From Brachionus rotundiformis (lineage: Eukaryota > Rotifera > Eurotatoria > Ploima > Brachionidae), in assembly GCA_016802295.1 (NCBI GenBank), contig JAESIW010000020.1, forward strand, positions 4,441,710 through 4,505,709: 64,000 nucleotides of DNA, written 5' to 3'. Positions 24,626-36,622 of this stretch are shown piece after piece. The first letter of the stretch is position 1. Each line of letters begins with the position of its first letter. The notes beneath the pieces are model-generated. The model made no database searches. It was not told the DNA's origin and worked only from the letters and a program-made list of their open reading frames with translations. Made by a program: the position numbers and the translations under genes.

Positions 24626-27600
24626 ATGCTCAATAAATCTAATAACGAGATAGAATTATGTTCAAAAAACTTTGAGATAAAGAACAAATGGTCAAAAAAT
24701 GGTTCAGATAATTTAAAAAAGTCAAATCAAGCAGTATCAAACAAGCTTAACTCAATTTTGAATAGAACTCTGAGCGATTCTATTTTAAATAAAAAAAGCA
24801 CCAGTCTATCGCATACTTTTCAGTCCCACAAGGTTTGTTTATATTTAGTCTGTATTTTTCCAAATTTATGAACCAAGAAAAAAATTATGCAAATGTATTT
24901 TTTTGCTAGACTTTGATTAACAAAACAATAAATTAAGTCAATTGATTAAATATATTACTTTTTAAATTAAAATTTAAGAAAGCAATTTTTTCTTATTGTT
25001 GAAAGAATTTGATTTGTAATTGATCAATTTTTTTGGTCAAAATTTTTTTTTGGTTTTTAATAATTAGAACTTGAAGGTATTCTTCAGGTAAAATCTTAAT
25101 TATTTTTATCAAATTTATGATGGATAATTAAAATATGATTCTTTTTGAAACTTCAATTCATTTTATTTAATTATTTTTTAATATTCAAGAGAGAATTATG
25201 CCTTTCGAGAAAAAACAGGTATATTTGGTCAAAAAAATTAGAACTAAAAGTTAAACTAATTTAATTATCTAGTACTAATCGAAGATCTATTTTATTCCAT
25301 CCTTGTTCAACAGCCTTGAACACGTCATGCAATACCGGTTCTCCTGCACCTCCGAGTCCATCGCTTCTTCAAGTTCAATCGCCAAACTCGAACTTTTTTG
25401 GTCAATACAATTACAGAAATAAACTTAAATACCATAGAAGCAGTTGGTGCATTTTTAACAATAACCATACAAGTGGCTTAAACCCAAATCAGACTGATTC
25501 AATTATTCCGGTGTCAGCGAACGAAAATTCATCATTTCCTTGTTCGCTCTCTTCATCTCTTTCACCCTCACCAATTACCATTTTGAATAACCATGCTTCA
25601 AATAGCAATCTAAATAACATAAAAAACAATGCAAAACCTTTACTATCGCCAAAATTACAGCTTACACCAGCCTCTTCAAATGGACCAGGTAACATAAAGC
25701 AATTCATTTTTAGGAACAAAATTAATTAAGGAGCTTTTTAAAGTCTCACTTTCCCTGTCAGCCAAAAATCTGGACACTCGACGATGGTCATTTGCCTCTT
25801 TAAACTCGAATTCTTCATCCGGTTATGGTGGCGCAAATACACCTCCAATTATAAACACATTAGCGCCTAATTTTCCCCAAACTAACCAACAAACACCATC
25901 AATTCCGATATGCTCGTCTTCTTCAAATAATCTAACTGACAACTCAAATCCCTCTTCATTTTCATCTAATGATAAAATTTTATTATCTAAACACAAATCT
26001 TTTTGTGAAAGAACCAGCAAAGAAAAAAACACCAATGACGGAATTCAGTGCCCGAAGCGGACCTCAAACAGTAAATTTTAATCTATAAATAATTAGACTT
26101 ATCTAATTTAAATTGGAAAAAGTTGAGCGTAGAAGTCGCCTGAGTAGCTCAAATGAGAGCAGCCATTTGGACGATTCATCTGATGTTGGTTTTTCTTCGC
26201 CTGTCTCTTGTTTTAGACAGCGAGCTCGCAGCTTGAGGTAAATTAAATTGATAAAAGATTATTTATTAAATTATTTTTTAAAAGTTTTAGTCCATCGAAA
26301 GGATTAAATGAATCAGATATGGCGCCTACTGAAAAATTCAAGGAAAAATTTCCCAAAGCTTGCAAACAATTGGAAGAAAACCTTCAAGCGTTCATCGACG
26401 TAAACAAAATTGATCTCAATTCATCAACTTGTTCGATCAATACAAGTGATTTGACAAGTTTGAAAAATTCAAAATATTATGTCACTCAACCAAGTTGTTT
26501 GGATCCAGCAGCACGTTTCATCCAGAATCAAGTGATCGAAATTGCCAAGCTTTGTCTGGAAAAGTCCAAGTCAAATCAATTGACTTGCTCATACTTGGAC
26601 GAAATGACTGGTTCTTTGGAAAAATTACTGCTAGAAGCTAGGGAAAAATGTTGCCAAGTTGAATTGTCCATAGAATATTTGCACAAATTTATCAAAAAGT
26701 TTCTCTTTATCATTTCACATGTGGCACGACTGCTCGAGTGCATTGAATTCGATCCGCTTGAGTTTAGTCATTTTTTGGACTGTGCTGAACAACAAGCTAA
26801 GCAGCAAGAAATAAAAACAGACATCCCAAAGTATATAATATCCAAACTGGGCATTGACAGAGATCCGATTAAAGAACTAAATAATGATGAAGACAATATT
26901 AAAACTTTAAATAGAACAAATTCAATCACAAGTACTACAAGCACAAGTGGTTTATCTGGTGACGAAATGTCATCAAACGATTTTTTAGGATCAAGTATTA
27001 AGATTGAGAATCAAATTGTAGTGGCACCTTGTGAAGATGATTTTGAGGAAATAAAATTAATAAGCAATGGCGCTTATGGGTAAAAATTATTTCTAATTAT
27101 TTTTTAATTAATAGAAATTAAAAAAATAAGAAAGATTGTGAAAAAATTACGCAAAATGATTTAATTTTAAATATTTTGATATTTTTCCTTTGCCTATGCT
27201 TCTTAAAACCTCTGGCAAGTCATTAAAAGTTAATAATGATTTTAATATAAGAGAATTGAAACATCACTTAATCAATTTTATTAAATTAATTTTAAAATTA
27301 TTTAAAGCATTATTGAACTATTTTATCTGTTTAGTGCGGTCTTTCTGGTAAGACACAAGACATTGGGACATAGATTTGCTATGAAAAAGATAAAAAAACA
27401 AAATATCATATTGAGAAATCAAATTCAACAAGTGTTTACCGAACGAGATATAATGACATTTACAGATAATCCATTTGTGGTTGCTTTAATCTGTACATTT
27501 GAGACAAAAAAGCATTTGTGTATGGTCATGGAATATGTAGAAGGTGGTGATGTGGCCACTTTGATAAAAAATATGGGACCTTTGCCCTTGGACATGGCTA

Positions 27601-30600
27601 GGACGTATTTTGCCGAGACAACTTTGGCAGTTGAGTATTTGCACAACTACGGGATAATTCACCGCGATTTAAAGCCTGACAACTTGCTCATAACTTCACT
27701 TGGTCATATTAAGCTCACTGACTTTGGACTGTCCAAAATCGGTCTCATGAACTTGACAACTAATTTCTATGAAGACGATGATTTCATGCGCGATCTCTAC
27801 TGCAAAGAATTCAATGATAAACAAATATGTGGAACACCGCAGTACCTGGCACCAGAGGTAACAAATGAATAAATAACTAAATAAATTTTGAAAAAAATCT
27901 CAAGAACTAATCCAAATTTTATTTAGGTTATACTAAGACAAAGCTATGGAAAAACAGTTGATTGGTGGTCAATGGGTGTTATTTTGTATGAATTTTTTAC
28001 AAGTATAGCTCCATTTAATGGCAATACACCTGAAGAGCTGTTTTCAAACGTGATAAATGGTGAAATTTGTTGGCCAGATGAAGATGACGAAATAATCCTT
28101 ATTACAGATGATGCCAAAAACTTGATCATTAGTTTGTTGACTCATGATCCAATGAAGAGACTTGGTGCAAACGGAGCCATCGAGATAAAACAACATCCAT
28201 TCTTTAATTTCCTTGATTGGAACAATCTTTTGCGAATTAAAGCAGAGTTCATACCACAACTTGACGGTCCAGATGACACTAGCTATTTTGACACTCGGTC
28301 TGAACGCTATAATCATGAGTCTTCAAATTCCAATTTTACATCAAATTTGAGTTTTTCCTCTGTACCAAATACTGAACCCGTTAGCAAAGCTGAGTCATGT
28401 TTATCTCTTAATACTCCAAACGAAGATAAAGTTCTTACTGAATTGTTGAACAAAAAATTAATGCTAAACGAAGCAGAAGATAATTTAAAAAATGATTTAA
28501 ATGATGATACAGATAATGAACTTTTTGCCAGTTTCTCTTCATGTTCATCTAAATTTAGACTTAGCACCATATCAAACAATTCTCCAATTCTCTTCAATGA
28601 GTCTAACAACCAACTTGAGGCTGAAAGTAAAAACAAAGAAATAGTTTCCAAAAATCTGACAAAACCTTTGGAAATAATCAAAAATTCAGAACAAAATACA
28701 GTTAATGAATTAAATTTAAATTATTCTCCTGAACCTAAAATTCAAAATGAAGCTGACTCCGTTAATAGCCGAATTAAAGACTCAACTTCTTCGTCCTCGT
28801 CTACATCAACTACAACAACCACCAAAAGTGTTCTTGATATAAACAAAAATTCAACTAGCAAGGAAGAATTTTGTTTGACATCGAATTCTTCCTCTTCTTT
28901 GATATCTGCTGAATCAAAACAAAATACAGAGGCTAATTGTAATAATCTAGCAACATCTCCTAAAACTTTTCCAACTACACCAACTTCTACGAACAAAGTC
29001 ATTAATCAACAGAAAAAGAGCACTCAGCAAATTTGGACAAAGCCTAACAAAAATTTGGGAACTAGCCAAAATTCTAGGAAGACACGAAATCATCATTATA
29101 ATGAGAATAAAAATAATCATTATTCAAATAATACAAAGTTAAATAGATGGCCATCTTCGGTTACTTCTAATGGAATATTATCAACTTCACCAACAATAAA
29201 TTATACGAATAATTTGAGCTATAATTCTCATTTAAACAAGTCTAACCAGTTCCTGGCAAATCCAAATTATAACAAAAGTAAAAAAACTTTTTTTAAAATT
29301 CTTTTTATTCAATTAATAAAGATTAAAGTTTCTGAAATAATATTTTAACAATTAACTGATAATTATTACATTAAAATTTATCTTAAAATTTAAAAACAAA
29401 ATTTTAAAAATAATCTTTTATTTTATTAGGGAATAATTTTGAGCGAATGAATTCTGGCTCAAGTTCTCGTCTAAACATACCTTCGGTCTCTACACATGCT
29501 CACTATTTGCCTTACCAAAACTTTAATCAATTCAGCCAATATCAACTACTACCACCTCAATATGTAGAAAATAATCCATTAAATGAACTGATTCAACAAG
29601 GCTTAAAAAATCCAAAAATATACATCAAACGCAGTTCCAGAGGCTTCGGTTTTGTCATTAGAGCAATCAAAGTTTTCTATGGTGACTCGGATTTTTACAC
29701 CATTCAGCACTTGGTAGTACAAATAGATCATCAAGGACCGGCATTTTCAGCTGGTCTTAAAGTTAATGATATTATAACTCATGTAAATGATGAAATAGCT
29801 TGTGGTAAAATGCACCATGAAATTGTTAAACTAATAATGTCTAGTTTGAACAACACTCTTTGCTTAAACACCACCCAACTAAACCAGGCAAATATTAAAA
29901 CTGGTGGACGTAAACGATCTTCCTCTAAAACAAAATTTGCCAGAAACGCTCATAATAATTATAATCCTTCAAAGCTAAATCGTCAATTCAGCCATCCCAA
30001 ACAATCAAATTTTTACTATCCAAATCACATGCCAAATTTCAATCAGCAAGAGTCTCCAAATTATTTAAATCCACCTTTATCAGCCTATGTTCTATCATCA
30101 AATTCAACAAATAGCTCCACTTCTTCACTTGTCTCTAATTCAAGTCGACGCAGCGTGGGCGCTTGTTCTAATGAACACAATTCTTACTATAACACAAATA
30201 TCCAAGGCAATTTCCATCATCCACAAAATTACCAAAATAGTCACTTGTTTCAGCATGGCCTGCCGATGCAAGGCTTTATTGCACCAGGACAACCAGTTCA
30301 ACAAGAACGTAAAAAAAAAGCTTGCCTATTCAGGAAATTGAGTGAAAAATATGCCAATGCTCATAAACATGAATTACAACAACAGTTTCAGCTTCAGCAA
30401 ATTCAAGCTCCTCAATCTTCATCTTCTTCATCATCTTCTTCATCATTAAATAACACATTTAACAACAATTTACGTAACGCATGTGGAAATTTATCACCAA
30501 AAACACATCCAGTCCATTTTAACAACAACAATTTGCTTGATTCTGACTTGGGTAATATGACCAAACGTAACATGTCTGCAACTGATCTTCATTTGCCAAA

Positions 30601-31507
30601 TTTTTATCCATACAACATGTCTAACACTAACTCGCCAATGAGCAGTTTTCCCAACTCTCCTGCTCATTCACAAAGTCCAGTGAATTTTGTACAACCTTTG
30701 ATTAACTCTTTGCCAATAAACTACAATAGCTTTAATCCAATACAAAGAAATAGGCCGCACTCAATGATTGTTCTAGATAACAATAGATTAGATTTTGAGA
30801 AGGAATTTTCAGAGACATGGTCACAAAAAGGTGTTGCTTTATCCCAGAATGTGAACACAACTCGTGGATCATCATGTTCCAACGCAAATAGCTTTTTGGA
30901 TGAGGCTAGCTTTACAGATAATGATAATACCATTACGGCTGGGTGTTCTGGTACTGGAACTAATCCATCCATAGTGTCGGGAGATCGTCCTAATCCACTC
31001 ATTTTTGATCCAAATCATCACTTTCAAACCATAAAATCACCTGAACAAAGTGATCAAAAGATAGAAAAAAGTGAGCCATTATTCAGTGAGGTGGTCAGTA
31101 AAGGATTGGATAAAAATGAAGATACAAAAGCAAAGTCTCAAATGATTAAAAGCTCAAAGCCATCTCTAATTTCGTCAATTAAATCAAGTTTGATTAGCAA
31201 GGCAAATTCAAATTCAAAATTGAATTTGTCACCATTTTCGACAAATAAAAGCTCGCAAAGCAAAAATAGCCAAAAATTGGAAAAGCAGCAAAAGAAACAA
31301 GAAAAACAAAAACCGAAGGAAAAGCAATCACAGTTGCATAGTCCGAGTCCTTTGGCCACTAGTGATGGGTTGGTTATAACTTATGGAAAATTGACATCGA
31401 TTCAAACATCTTTAATTGCACCGTCAACTTCCCAAGCTAAACAAAATGAAGAGTCGCCAGTTGAACCATCATCATCATCATCATTAAATTCTGTTGTTGA
31501 AAAATAA
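24626..31507 (+). CDS. MAST: Microtubule-associated Ser/Thr kinase, paralogue B (MAST family)
   Basis: Nine exons in the same layout and phases as copy A: 24626-24832, 25190-25218, 25273-25688, 25744-26070, 26123-26237, 26291-27079, 27335-27857, 27927-29277 and 29430-31507, giving about 1,944 residues. Domain order is a Ser-rich N-terminus with R-R-W-S-F-A-S, DUF1908 (about 375-545), AGC kinase (about 617-895, with H-R-D-L-K-P-D-N and D-F-G-L-S-K intact), AGC tail D-D-T-S-Y-F-D-T-R-S, PDZ (about 1313-1405) and a long Ser/Asn/Gln-rich tail. In vertebrates MASTs are tied to microtubules and to PTEN through the PDZ. DUF1908 and the kinase are identical in protein to copy A, whereas the N-terminus, linkers, PDZ and tail have diverged. 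Exon 2 is a 29-nt microexon (23 nt in A). After the PDZ both copies keep a basic block (R-K-L-S-E-[KR]-Y-A-N-A-H-K). Confidence 0.93.
26328..28318 (+). repeat. Near-identical tract shared with MAST-A (copy 2, gene-conversion candidate)
   Basis: Partner of 10091-12081. Differences are at 26537, 27895 (intronic), 28100, 28178, 28205 and 28298; four of the six cluster in the last 220 bp. The left boundary falls within exon 6 just after the codons for M-A-P, and the right boundary just after the AGC tail (R-S-E-R-Y-N-H). Confidence 0.92.
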
Positions 31508-32233
31508 GATTTAGAGGAAAATTTTAAGAAATTTTATTTTGTTGTAAATTTGTTTTTGTGATTAGACAGATTTTTATTTTTTTTTTTACAATATTGGTTA
31601 TCTCTTATTCCTGATTTAAGAGATGGGTTTTTAAATTCAGAAATTAAAAAGCTTATTTAAGATACGGTTGTGTAAATAGGATTAATTCCGAAAGTAGAAA
31701 ACCGAGCAGCCAAGACTGTTATGGTAAAGTCGTGGATGCTTTGCGGTTTTTTGTTTAGTGAATTTTTTGTTAAGGTGACTGTTAAAAAGCTTTGATTTAA
31801 GAAACAAAAAATTCGATTACTTTCTTCCTTAAAATGTCTCGAATTTTTTTTCAATCATTAGAATTATATTTTTTTCTTTTTACGATAAATAATTTTTTTT
31901 TTTTGAAATTTAAAATGTAATTAAAATTTATTTTATTTATTATTTTTCTTAAAAATTTTTTACGAAATTTGTTGTTTTCACTAAATAAAAAATAACCTAT
32001 TTTAAAAGATAATTTATTTTATTTTATCTTAAAAACATTCTTTAATTGCTTGATTAATTAGAAATTAATTATTGATAAACTTTATCAAATAAATTTCTAA
32101 ATAATTAAAAATTTAATTGTAATGATTTAACTCAAAAATAAAACTTTAATTTCCTGATTTTAATAGAATTCGAAAAATTAGATAAAATTAGCCACACTCA
32201 AAGACCAATAAACAGCTAGTCAATAAAAAACTA
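31508..32233. other. 3' flank of MAST-B with a possible small minus-strand ORF (31657-31854)
   Basis: AT-rich except for 31650-31760, which is richer in G+C. It carries a minus-strand reading frame ending at 31657 (C-terminus S-T-F-G-I-N-P-I-Y-T-T-V-S). The base composition hints at an exon, perhaps a last exon entered through an AG near 31791, but I recognise no family and can place no other exon. The rest shows nothing. Confidence 0.3.
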
Positions 32234-32719
32234 TAAAATTGAAGCTTCAAAATTTATTTATTTAGATTACAAAATTAAATTTAAAGAATATATGTAAATA
32301 TTCAATATATATTCTTATTATTAAAAAAAAAAGAGTCTTTATTAGAATTTAATAATAATAACTTCTGTAACCATAGCCTCTATAACCACCATAGCCACCG
32401 TATCCACCATATCCGTAGCCATAGCATCTTGAACCACTTGCACCCATTTTGTTAGAATTTGTTTGTTAAAATTATAGAACACTTGAATTGATGTTTTTTT
32501 TAATTTTTTTTCCTATATTTATTCTCTTGTTAACGTTATCAATTTCTAAATTGATTCGTCACTAATTAGAAATTATTTGAAAAATCGATGAAATTGTTTC
32601 AATAATTAATGTATAATTTTGAAATAAAAATAATTAACAGACCATAAAATTAATTTGAAAAATTTCTAATTTAGCAATTTAACAATTTTTTTTGTTAAGT
32701 AATTTCAATTTTTTTAATT
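32234..32719. repeat. 486-bp duplicated segment, copy 1 (carries the GY-rich gene)
   Basis: It matches 36623-37108 at a constant offset of 4,389 with only a few substitutions. It includes the 32-codon Gly/Tyr-rich ORF, its 3' flank and about 270 bp upstream, so the presumed promoter was duplicated with the gene. A near-palindrome, TTGTTAACGTTATCAA at 32527-32542, lies about 85 bp upstream of the start codon in both copies. Confidence 0.9.
32349..32447 (-). CDS. Gly/Tyr-rich micropeptide, copy 1
   Basis: A 32-residue ORF from ATG at 32447-32445 to TAA at 32351-32349. It starts M-G-A-S-G-S-R-C, then alternates Y-G/G-G-Y (Y-G-G-Y-G-G-Y-G-G-Y core) and ends R-S-Y-Y-Y. There is no signal peptide. 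The start fits the N-myristoylation pattern (Gly2, small residues, Ser6) with Cys8 as a possible palmitoylation site. Nematode GY-rich antimicrobial peptides and cuticle or silk GY proteins are compositionally similar but are normally secreted, so function is unknown. Support for reality: the ORF is kept identical in a second copy where the only change within it is silent (TCA versus TCG in the Ser6 codon), and codons remain GC-rich in an AT-rich setting. Confidence 0.6.
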   Translation of the reverse strand: MGASGSRCYGYGYGGYGGYGGYRGYGYRSYYY

Positions 32720-34318
32720 CTAGGATCTAAATTTATTAGTTAAAAAATTAAATTAGAAGGATTTTAATCCTCAATTCATAATATTATTTCTTAAGTTGTA
32801 AAAACAATGAAATAAAAATCGTCTTTTAACTATTTTTATCAAAAAAAATCATTTAATTTAAATAATTATTAAAAAACCAAAATTTTGTTTACGTTGATTT
32901 AAATTTTTCAAATTTTTTTATCTTTCACAGTTAAGGTTTTTTCTTTGAAATTTACTTTTAAATTTTTTACACACTTAAGCACTATTTTATTTGCTTTCCT
33001 TGAACTATCCCAGGCTCATTTATGCCTTTTCTTTATAAGGATACCATGCACTAAAAGGATATTACACGTGTGGTCTAGTCATTTAAAAATTCAATAATTT
33101 AATAACCTCGCAACAAGGATACTTAAATGCTTTCTCAATTAAATCAAACATTCTATTTGCTTTTGTTGTATCATTTTTGACTCGTCTAGTCCATATAAAT
33201 CACTCTGTATGTATGTAAATAACCAAATCTCTTTCGATTTTTGACTTATTCAAGGTTTTCAAACCAATCTAATTATCAAACTCTGGATTTTTGTTGCCAA
33301 CAATCTTATATATCTTAATTTAACTGAGTTGACCATTCTTTTGACCATTTACACACTCTATATGAATCTGATTGTCTGTAAATTGAGTTTAAATCATCAA
33401 TTGTTGATATTTCTTCGTGTAATCAGCATTAGCTTCACAACATTATTCAACATTTCGTCTTTATAAATAATAAAGAAGAAAGGATCTGGCACTGGCCTTG
33501 TGGATTCCATTGTTAACTTTTACCAAATTTGCGTTGGTATATCTCAATAATACTCTTTATGAATTTTCGAATAGGAAACCGTTTACCCAATTTATCAGGT
33601 CTTGACCAAAACCAAATAATTTGAGTTTAATCAGAAGCTTCAAATGGGAGACTTTGTCAAAAGCTTTTACGAAGTCTGTATAAATGATGTCAACCAGTGA
33701 ACTATTAGATATCACCTCAGAAATATCTAAATCTATAGTTTCGAATAAATTACTTCCATTTTTGACCTTATATTGGATTAAGGATTTCCTTTTCAACAAT
33801 TCACAAAGAGTAGTATTGAGGCATACCAGAGTAGATAGATAGTAGATAGTAAAATTAAATATCCATATTTTGATATAATTTTTTGCAAAGAACTGTTAGA
33901 GGAAGAACAAACGAAATAGCACATTTTTCTAGCACAAATCCATGAATTAATTTAATAAGGCTTTAAAAAAACAAAAACCATCAAATTATTAATTATTCTA
34001 AATATTTGGTATTATCATTTTAAAAAAATTAATTATTTATTTATTGATGATCAAAACTTTTTTTAATACTTAAACGTTAGATAATTTTAAAGATCAAATT
34101 TAAAAATAAAAAGTATTTAAAATTTAAATTTAATTCTCAAATTTGATATGTATTAGATTAAATTAAATATTTATTAAATCGATTGAAATAAAAATTTTTT
34201 CTCGTGAAAGGAAAATGTGATTCTTATCAACATTCTAAAACTTTCTCATCCTTAGAATCTTGATCTTGAAACTATTATAAAAACTTTCTTTATTAAAAAT
34301 AAAATATGCTTATATAAA
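32720..34318. other. Intergenic region containing a LINE remnant
   Basis: AT-rich spacer around the retrotransposon fragment at 33090-33840. A short GATA/TAGA-type repeat sits at about 33832-33852, next to the fragment's 5' side. Bases 33850-34318 are AT-rich and hold the promoter of the gene at 34319. Confidence 0.5.
33090..33840 (-). mobile_element. Decayed non-LTR retrotransposon fragment (reverse transcriptase fingers/palm)
   Basis: Minus-strand 33799-33557 is open and reads D-I-I-Y-T-D-F-V-K-A-F-D-K-V-S-H, the classic LINE reverse-transcriptase motif A (YxDFxKAFDxVxH). It is followed by L-L-I-K-L-K-L-F-G-F and W-V-N-G-F-L. Further along, in broken frames, come a G-x-x-x-A-S-x-x-D-P-F-F-F-I-I-Y block (GVPQGSVLGPLLFxIY motif) and K-A-N-R-M-F-D-L-I-E-K-A-F-K-Y. 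The Y-x-D-D catalytic block is not evident, and stops and frameshifts make it a relic. CR1/Jockey-like clades are the best guess. Confidence 0.78.
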
Positions 34319-36271
34319 ATGAGGTCCTATTTGAATTTTTTTTTTATTTTTGTAGTATTTATTAACTATGTCCGATGCTCAGATCTATTTAAAGAACTAG
34401 AGGACAGAATAAATTCATTCCAAGTTCTCCAAGAACAAGAATATAAGCCTCCTTTTAAATGGGCCGAAAAAAGAGGTCTCTTCCGCTCAGATATTAGAAT
34501 AAATGTGTTTGGAAATCCGATAGCTCATGAAGTTCGAAGTGGTGAGATCACAGCTATTTTTGACAATGACATGTTTTCCACTGGTTGGATAATAACTACC
34601 TTGCTGGAATCAAATTTATACGGAAGAGGAGCTCCTGTATTTGATGCCGGTCGTCTTCAATTGGCCTTGGAATCAATTGGAGCTTTCAACAACAAAAATG
34701 ACAAAAATTTCAAACAAAGCTTAATTAGAACATTTTGGCCTCAAATCTTTAACTCGACGTATGATATATGGCAACAGCAACCAGATAACATAAGAAATGT
34801 AGCCTTAAATATCGAACACATACCATGGGATTCAATTGAAAAAATTCTTAGTATTTTAAAATTTGAAAATTTGATCAAATATGCAGAAGAGTTTCGACAA
34901 CTGGGAAGTGAATCAATCAGGGCGTTTTGTATTCCTCCCGACTTTGATGACACTTATCTAAATCTAGGTTTAGGTGCAACTTTATACAAATTAAAAAATG
35001 TCTATCCTCAATCATACGAATCATGGATAACTAACAACACAGATATTCAGCACTTAGTTGAAGTGACAAACAAATATGCCTATAAACCATTCAGTTCTGA
35101 CTTAAATGAAAATACCATCGATCCAAGAACTTTTTATTTTGCCAGAGAATTCATTCAGCAGGCCTCACAAGAAAAACAACCACTAAATTTAATTACCACA
35201 TGGATTCAAAATATTGATGAACAAAGGAAACTTAAAGATATGAGTGTTTCAATGCCATTCAGCATTAACAATGTTGATGTTACTGTTTCGGCAAATACCA
35301 TTTATGGAATAACATCAGCTGCTATCTTCAATATCAACAATTTTACTGAGAAATTTATTCAAAGTCCAGAAATGATCCAAACTTATTTAAACACTACTAA
35401 ATTTATTTCGTGGGCTATCAAGACAAATTTTTCTGGTAGACCAGATTTAGCTCAAGTTTATTATCCAAGTACTTATAACTTTTTGTGGTATGCAAGTAGA
35501 ACTATATTTTTAGTTGATAATGAAATTGAAAAATTTATTTATTTTACCAAGACTGGTCAAATCAAAGAGTATTTCAATAGTTTCAAAAATATTAGAGATA
35601 TTTTAATAGAAGCCAAAAGTTATTTACAAGATGCTTTTGAGACGAAAGCTACAGAGTATTTGCTAAAATGGAAAATACACGATGGAGAGGACAAAACTCA
35701 TTTTAGAGATTTCTTAGGCTTAAATGATACAAACATATTTGGCAACCCTGATCCAAAAAATGAAGATGCTTTGTTCAGTACAGCTCAAGCAATTAATATT
35801 CTAATAGCAACTTGGACTTACCAAAGACCTGATTCTTTGACGTTAGTATGGAAGGATAATACACCAAATAATGTAAAGCAGTTACTTCAAACAAGTGTAA
35901 CCTGGTTGAGAGAGAATGTTCTTGGTAAAAAATTCAAGACTTTTAATGCTTTTTTTTCTGGAAGTGTAAAGGGTTTTAACTCATTACCATTTTGGTATCC
36001 ATCGAATTTTGTTCAATTTTTAAATGGAACTAAAGCAGATCCGGAAAAAATAAGAACAGATGATTTAGGAGAGGTAATTTACGGCATTCAAGGTTCTATT
36101 GATGAAGCTGAGTTTCAAAAAATGGTAAAACAGAAACACTTCAATGTATCGACTCCAATCGACTTTGTAGGATATAATGTTAAAGAAAATATTTTTCCTT
36201 TTTGGTCATCAACGCCATATACTTATGCTGTTTCTCTTTTAGCTTTATCGCAGTACAATAATTTGGAATAA
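34319..36271 (+). CDS. Secreted 650-residue protein of unknown function, alpha-toroid/terpene-cyclase-like motif
   Basis: A single uninterrupted ORF of 650 codons, unusual among these intron-rich genes. Residues 1-20 form a clear signal peptide (hydrophobic F-F-F-I-F-V-V-F-I, likely cut after Cys20), and several N-glycosylation sites (N-S-T, N-F-T, N-T-T, N-G-T) support secretion. There is no transmembrane segment or GPI tail. The body looks all-helical. Residues 206-220 read P-P-D-F-D-D-T-Y-L-N-L-G, a D-x-D-D-T motif like the proton-donor motif of class II terpene cyclases, and 319-335 read V-D-V-T-V-S-A-N-T-I-Y-G, like the repeat cores of the (alpha/alpha)6 toroid fold. I do not recognise an annotated family. 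Activity is not established, and a chance motif in a helical carbohydrate- or lipid-binding protein is possible. AATAAA overlaps the stop region at 36269. Confidence 0.8.
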   Translation: MRSYLNFFFIFVVFINYVRCSDLFKELEDRINSFQVLQEQEYKPPFKWAEKRGLFRSDIRINVFGNPIAHEVRSGEITAIFDNDMFSTGWIITTLLESNLYGRGAPVFDAGRLQLALESIGAFNNKNDKNFKQSLIRTFWPQIFNSTYDIWQQQPDNIRNVALNIEHIPWDSIEKILSILKFENLIKYAEEFRQLGSESIRAFCIPPDFDDTYLNLGLGATLYKLKNVYPQSYESWITNNTDIQHLVEVTNKYAYKPFSSDLNENTIDPRTFYFAREFIQQASQEKQPLNLITTWIQNIDEQRKLKDMSVSMPFSINNVDVTVSANTIYGITSAAIFNINNFTEKFIQSPEMIQTYLNTTKFISWAIKTNFSGRPDLAQVYYPSTYNFLWYASRTIFLVDNEIEKFIYFTKTGQIKEYFNSFKNIRDILIEAKSYLQDAFETKATEYLLKWKIHDGEDKTHFRDFLGLNDTNIFGNPDPKNEDALFSTAQAINILIATWTYQRPDSLTLVWKDNTPNNVKQLLQTSVTWLRENVLGKKFKTFNAFFSGSVKGFNSLPFWYPSNFVQFLNGTKADPEKIRTDDLGEVIYGIQGSIDEAEFQKMVKQKHFNVSTPIDFVGYNVKENIFPFWSSTPYTYAVSLLALSQYNNLE

Positions 36272-36318
36272 ACTTTTTATAATTAAACAAAAAATCAATA
36301 TTTTACTTCATCACCAAG

Positions 36319-36530
36319 TACCGTAAAGCCTTGCAAATAAGCACCCCTCCCCTCGAGGTCCTTTTTTTTTAAAGCTAATCAAAATTTTCCTTTTTTTATA
36401 GTTTAATTGAGTCTATATTGCTTTCTTGTAAAGCATACATCTTTAATAAACATTTAATTTAGAGAAAAATTTCTATCATCTAAAGGCTTAAAATTTATTT
36501 ATTGGCACTTATTTACAAGGGTTTATGGTA
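36319..36530. mobile_element. 212-bp MITE with TA ends
   Basis: The left end TACCGTAAAGCCTTGCAAAT at 36319 is matched by an inverted, diverged copy ending at 36530 (reverse complement TACCATAAACCCTTGTAAAT). The first 16 bp resemble the terminus of the larger element at 14168 (TACCGTAATGCCTTGC), so the two probably share a transposase family. There is no coding capacity. It lies just 3' of the secreted-protein gene. Confidence 0.72.
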
Positions 36531-36622
36531 TAAATTATTACTATAGAAAATAAAGATTGATTGTTTAAACAATAAAGAATTTTTTCAAAAAATGATCTTG
36601 AGCTTAATAATATTAAAAAAAT

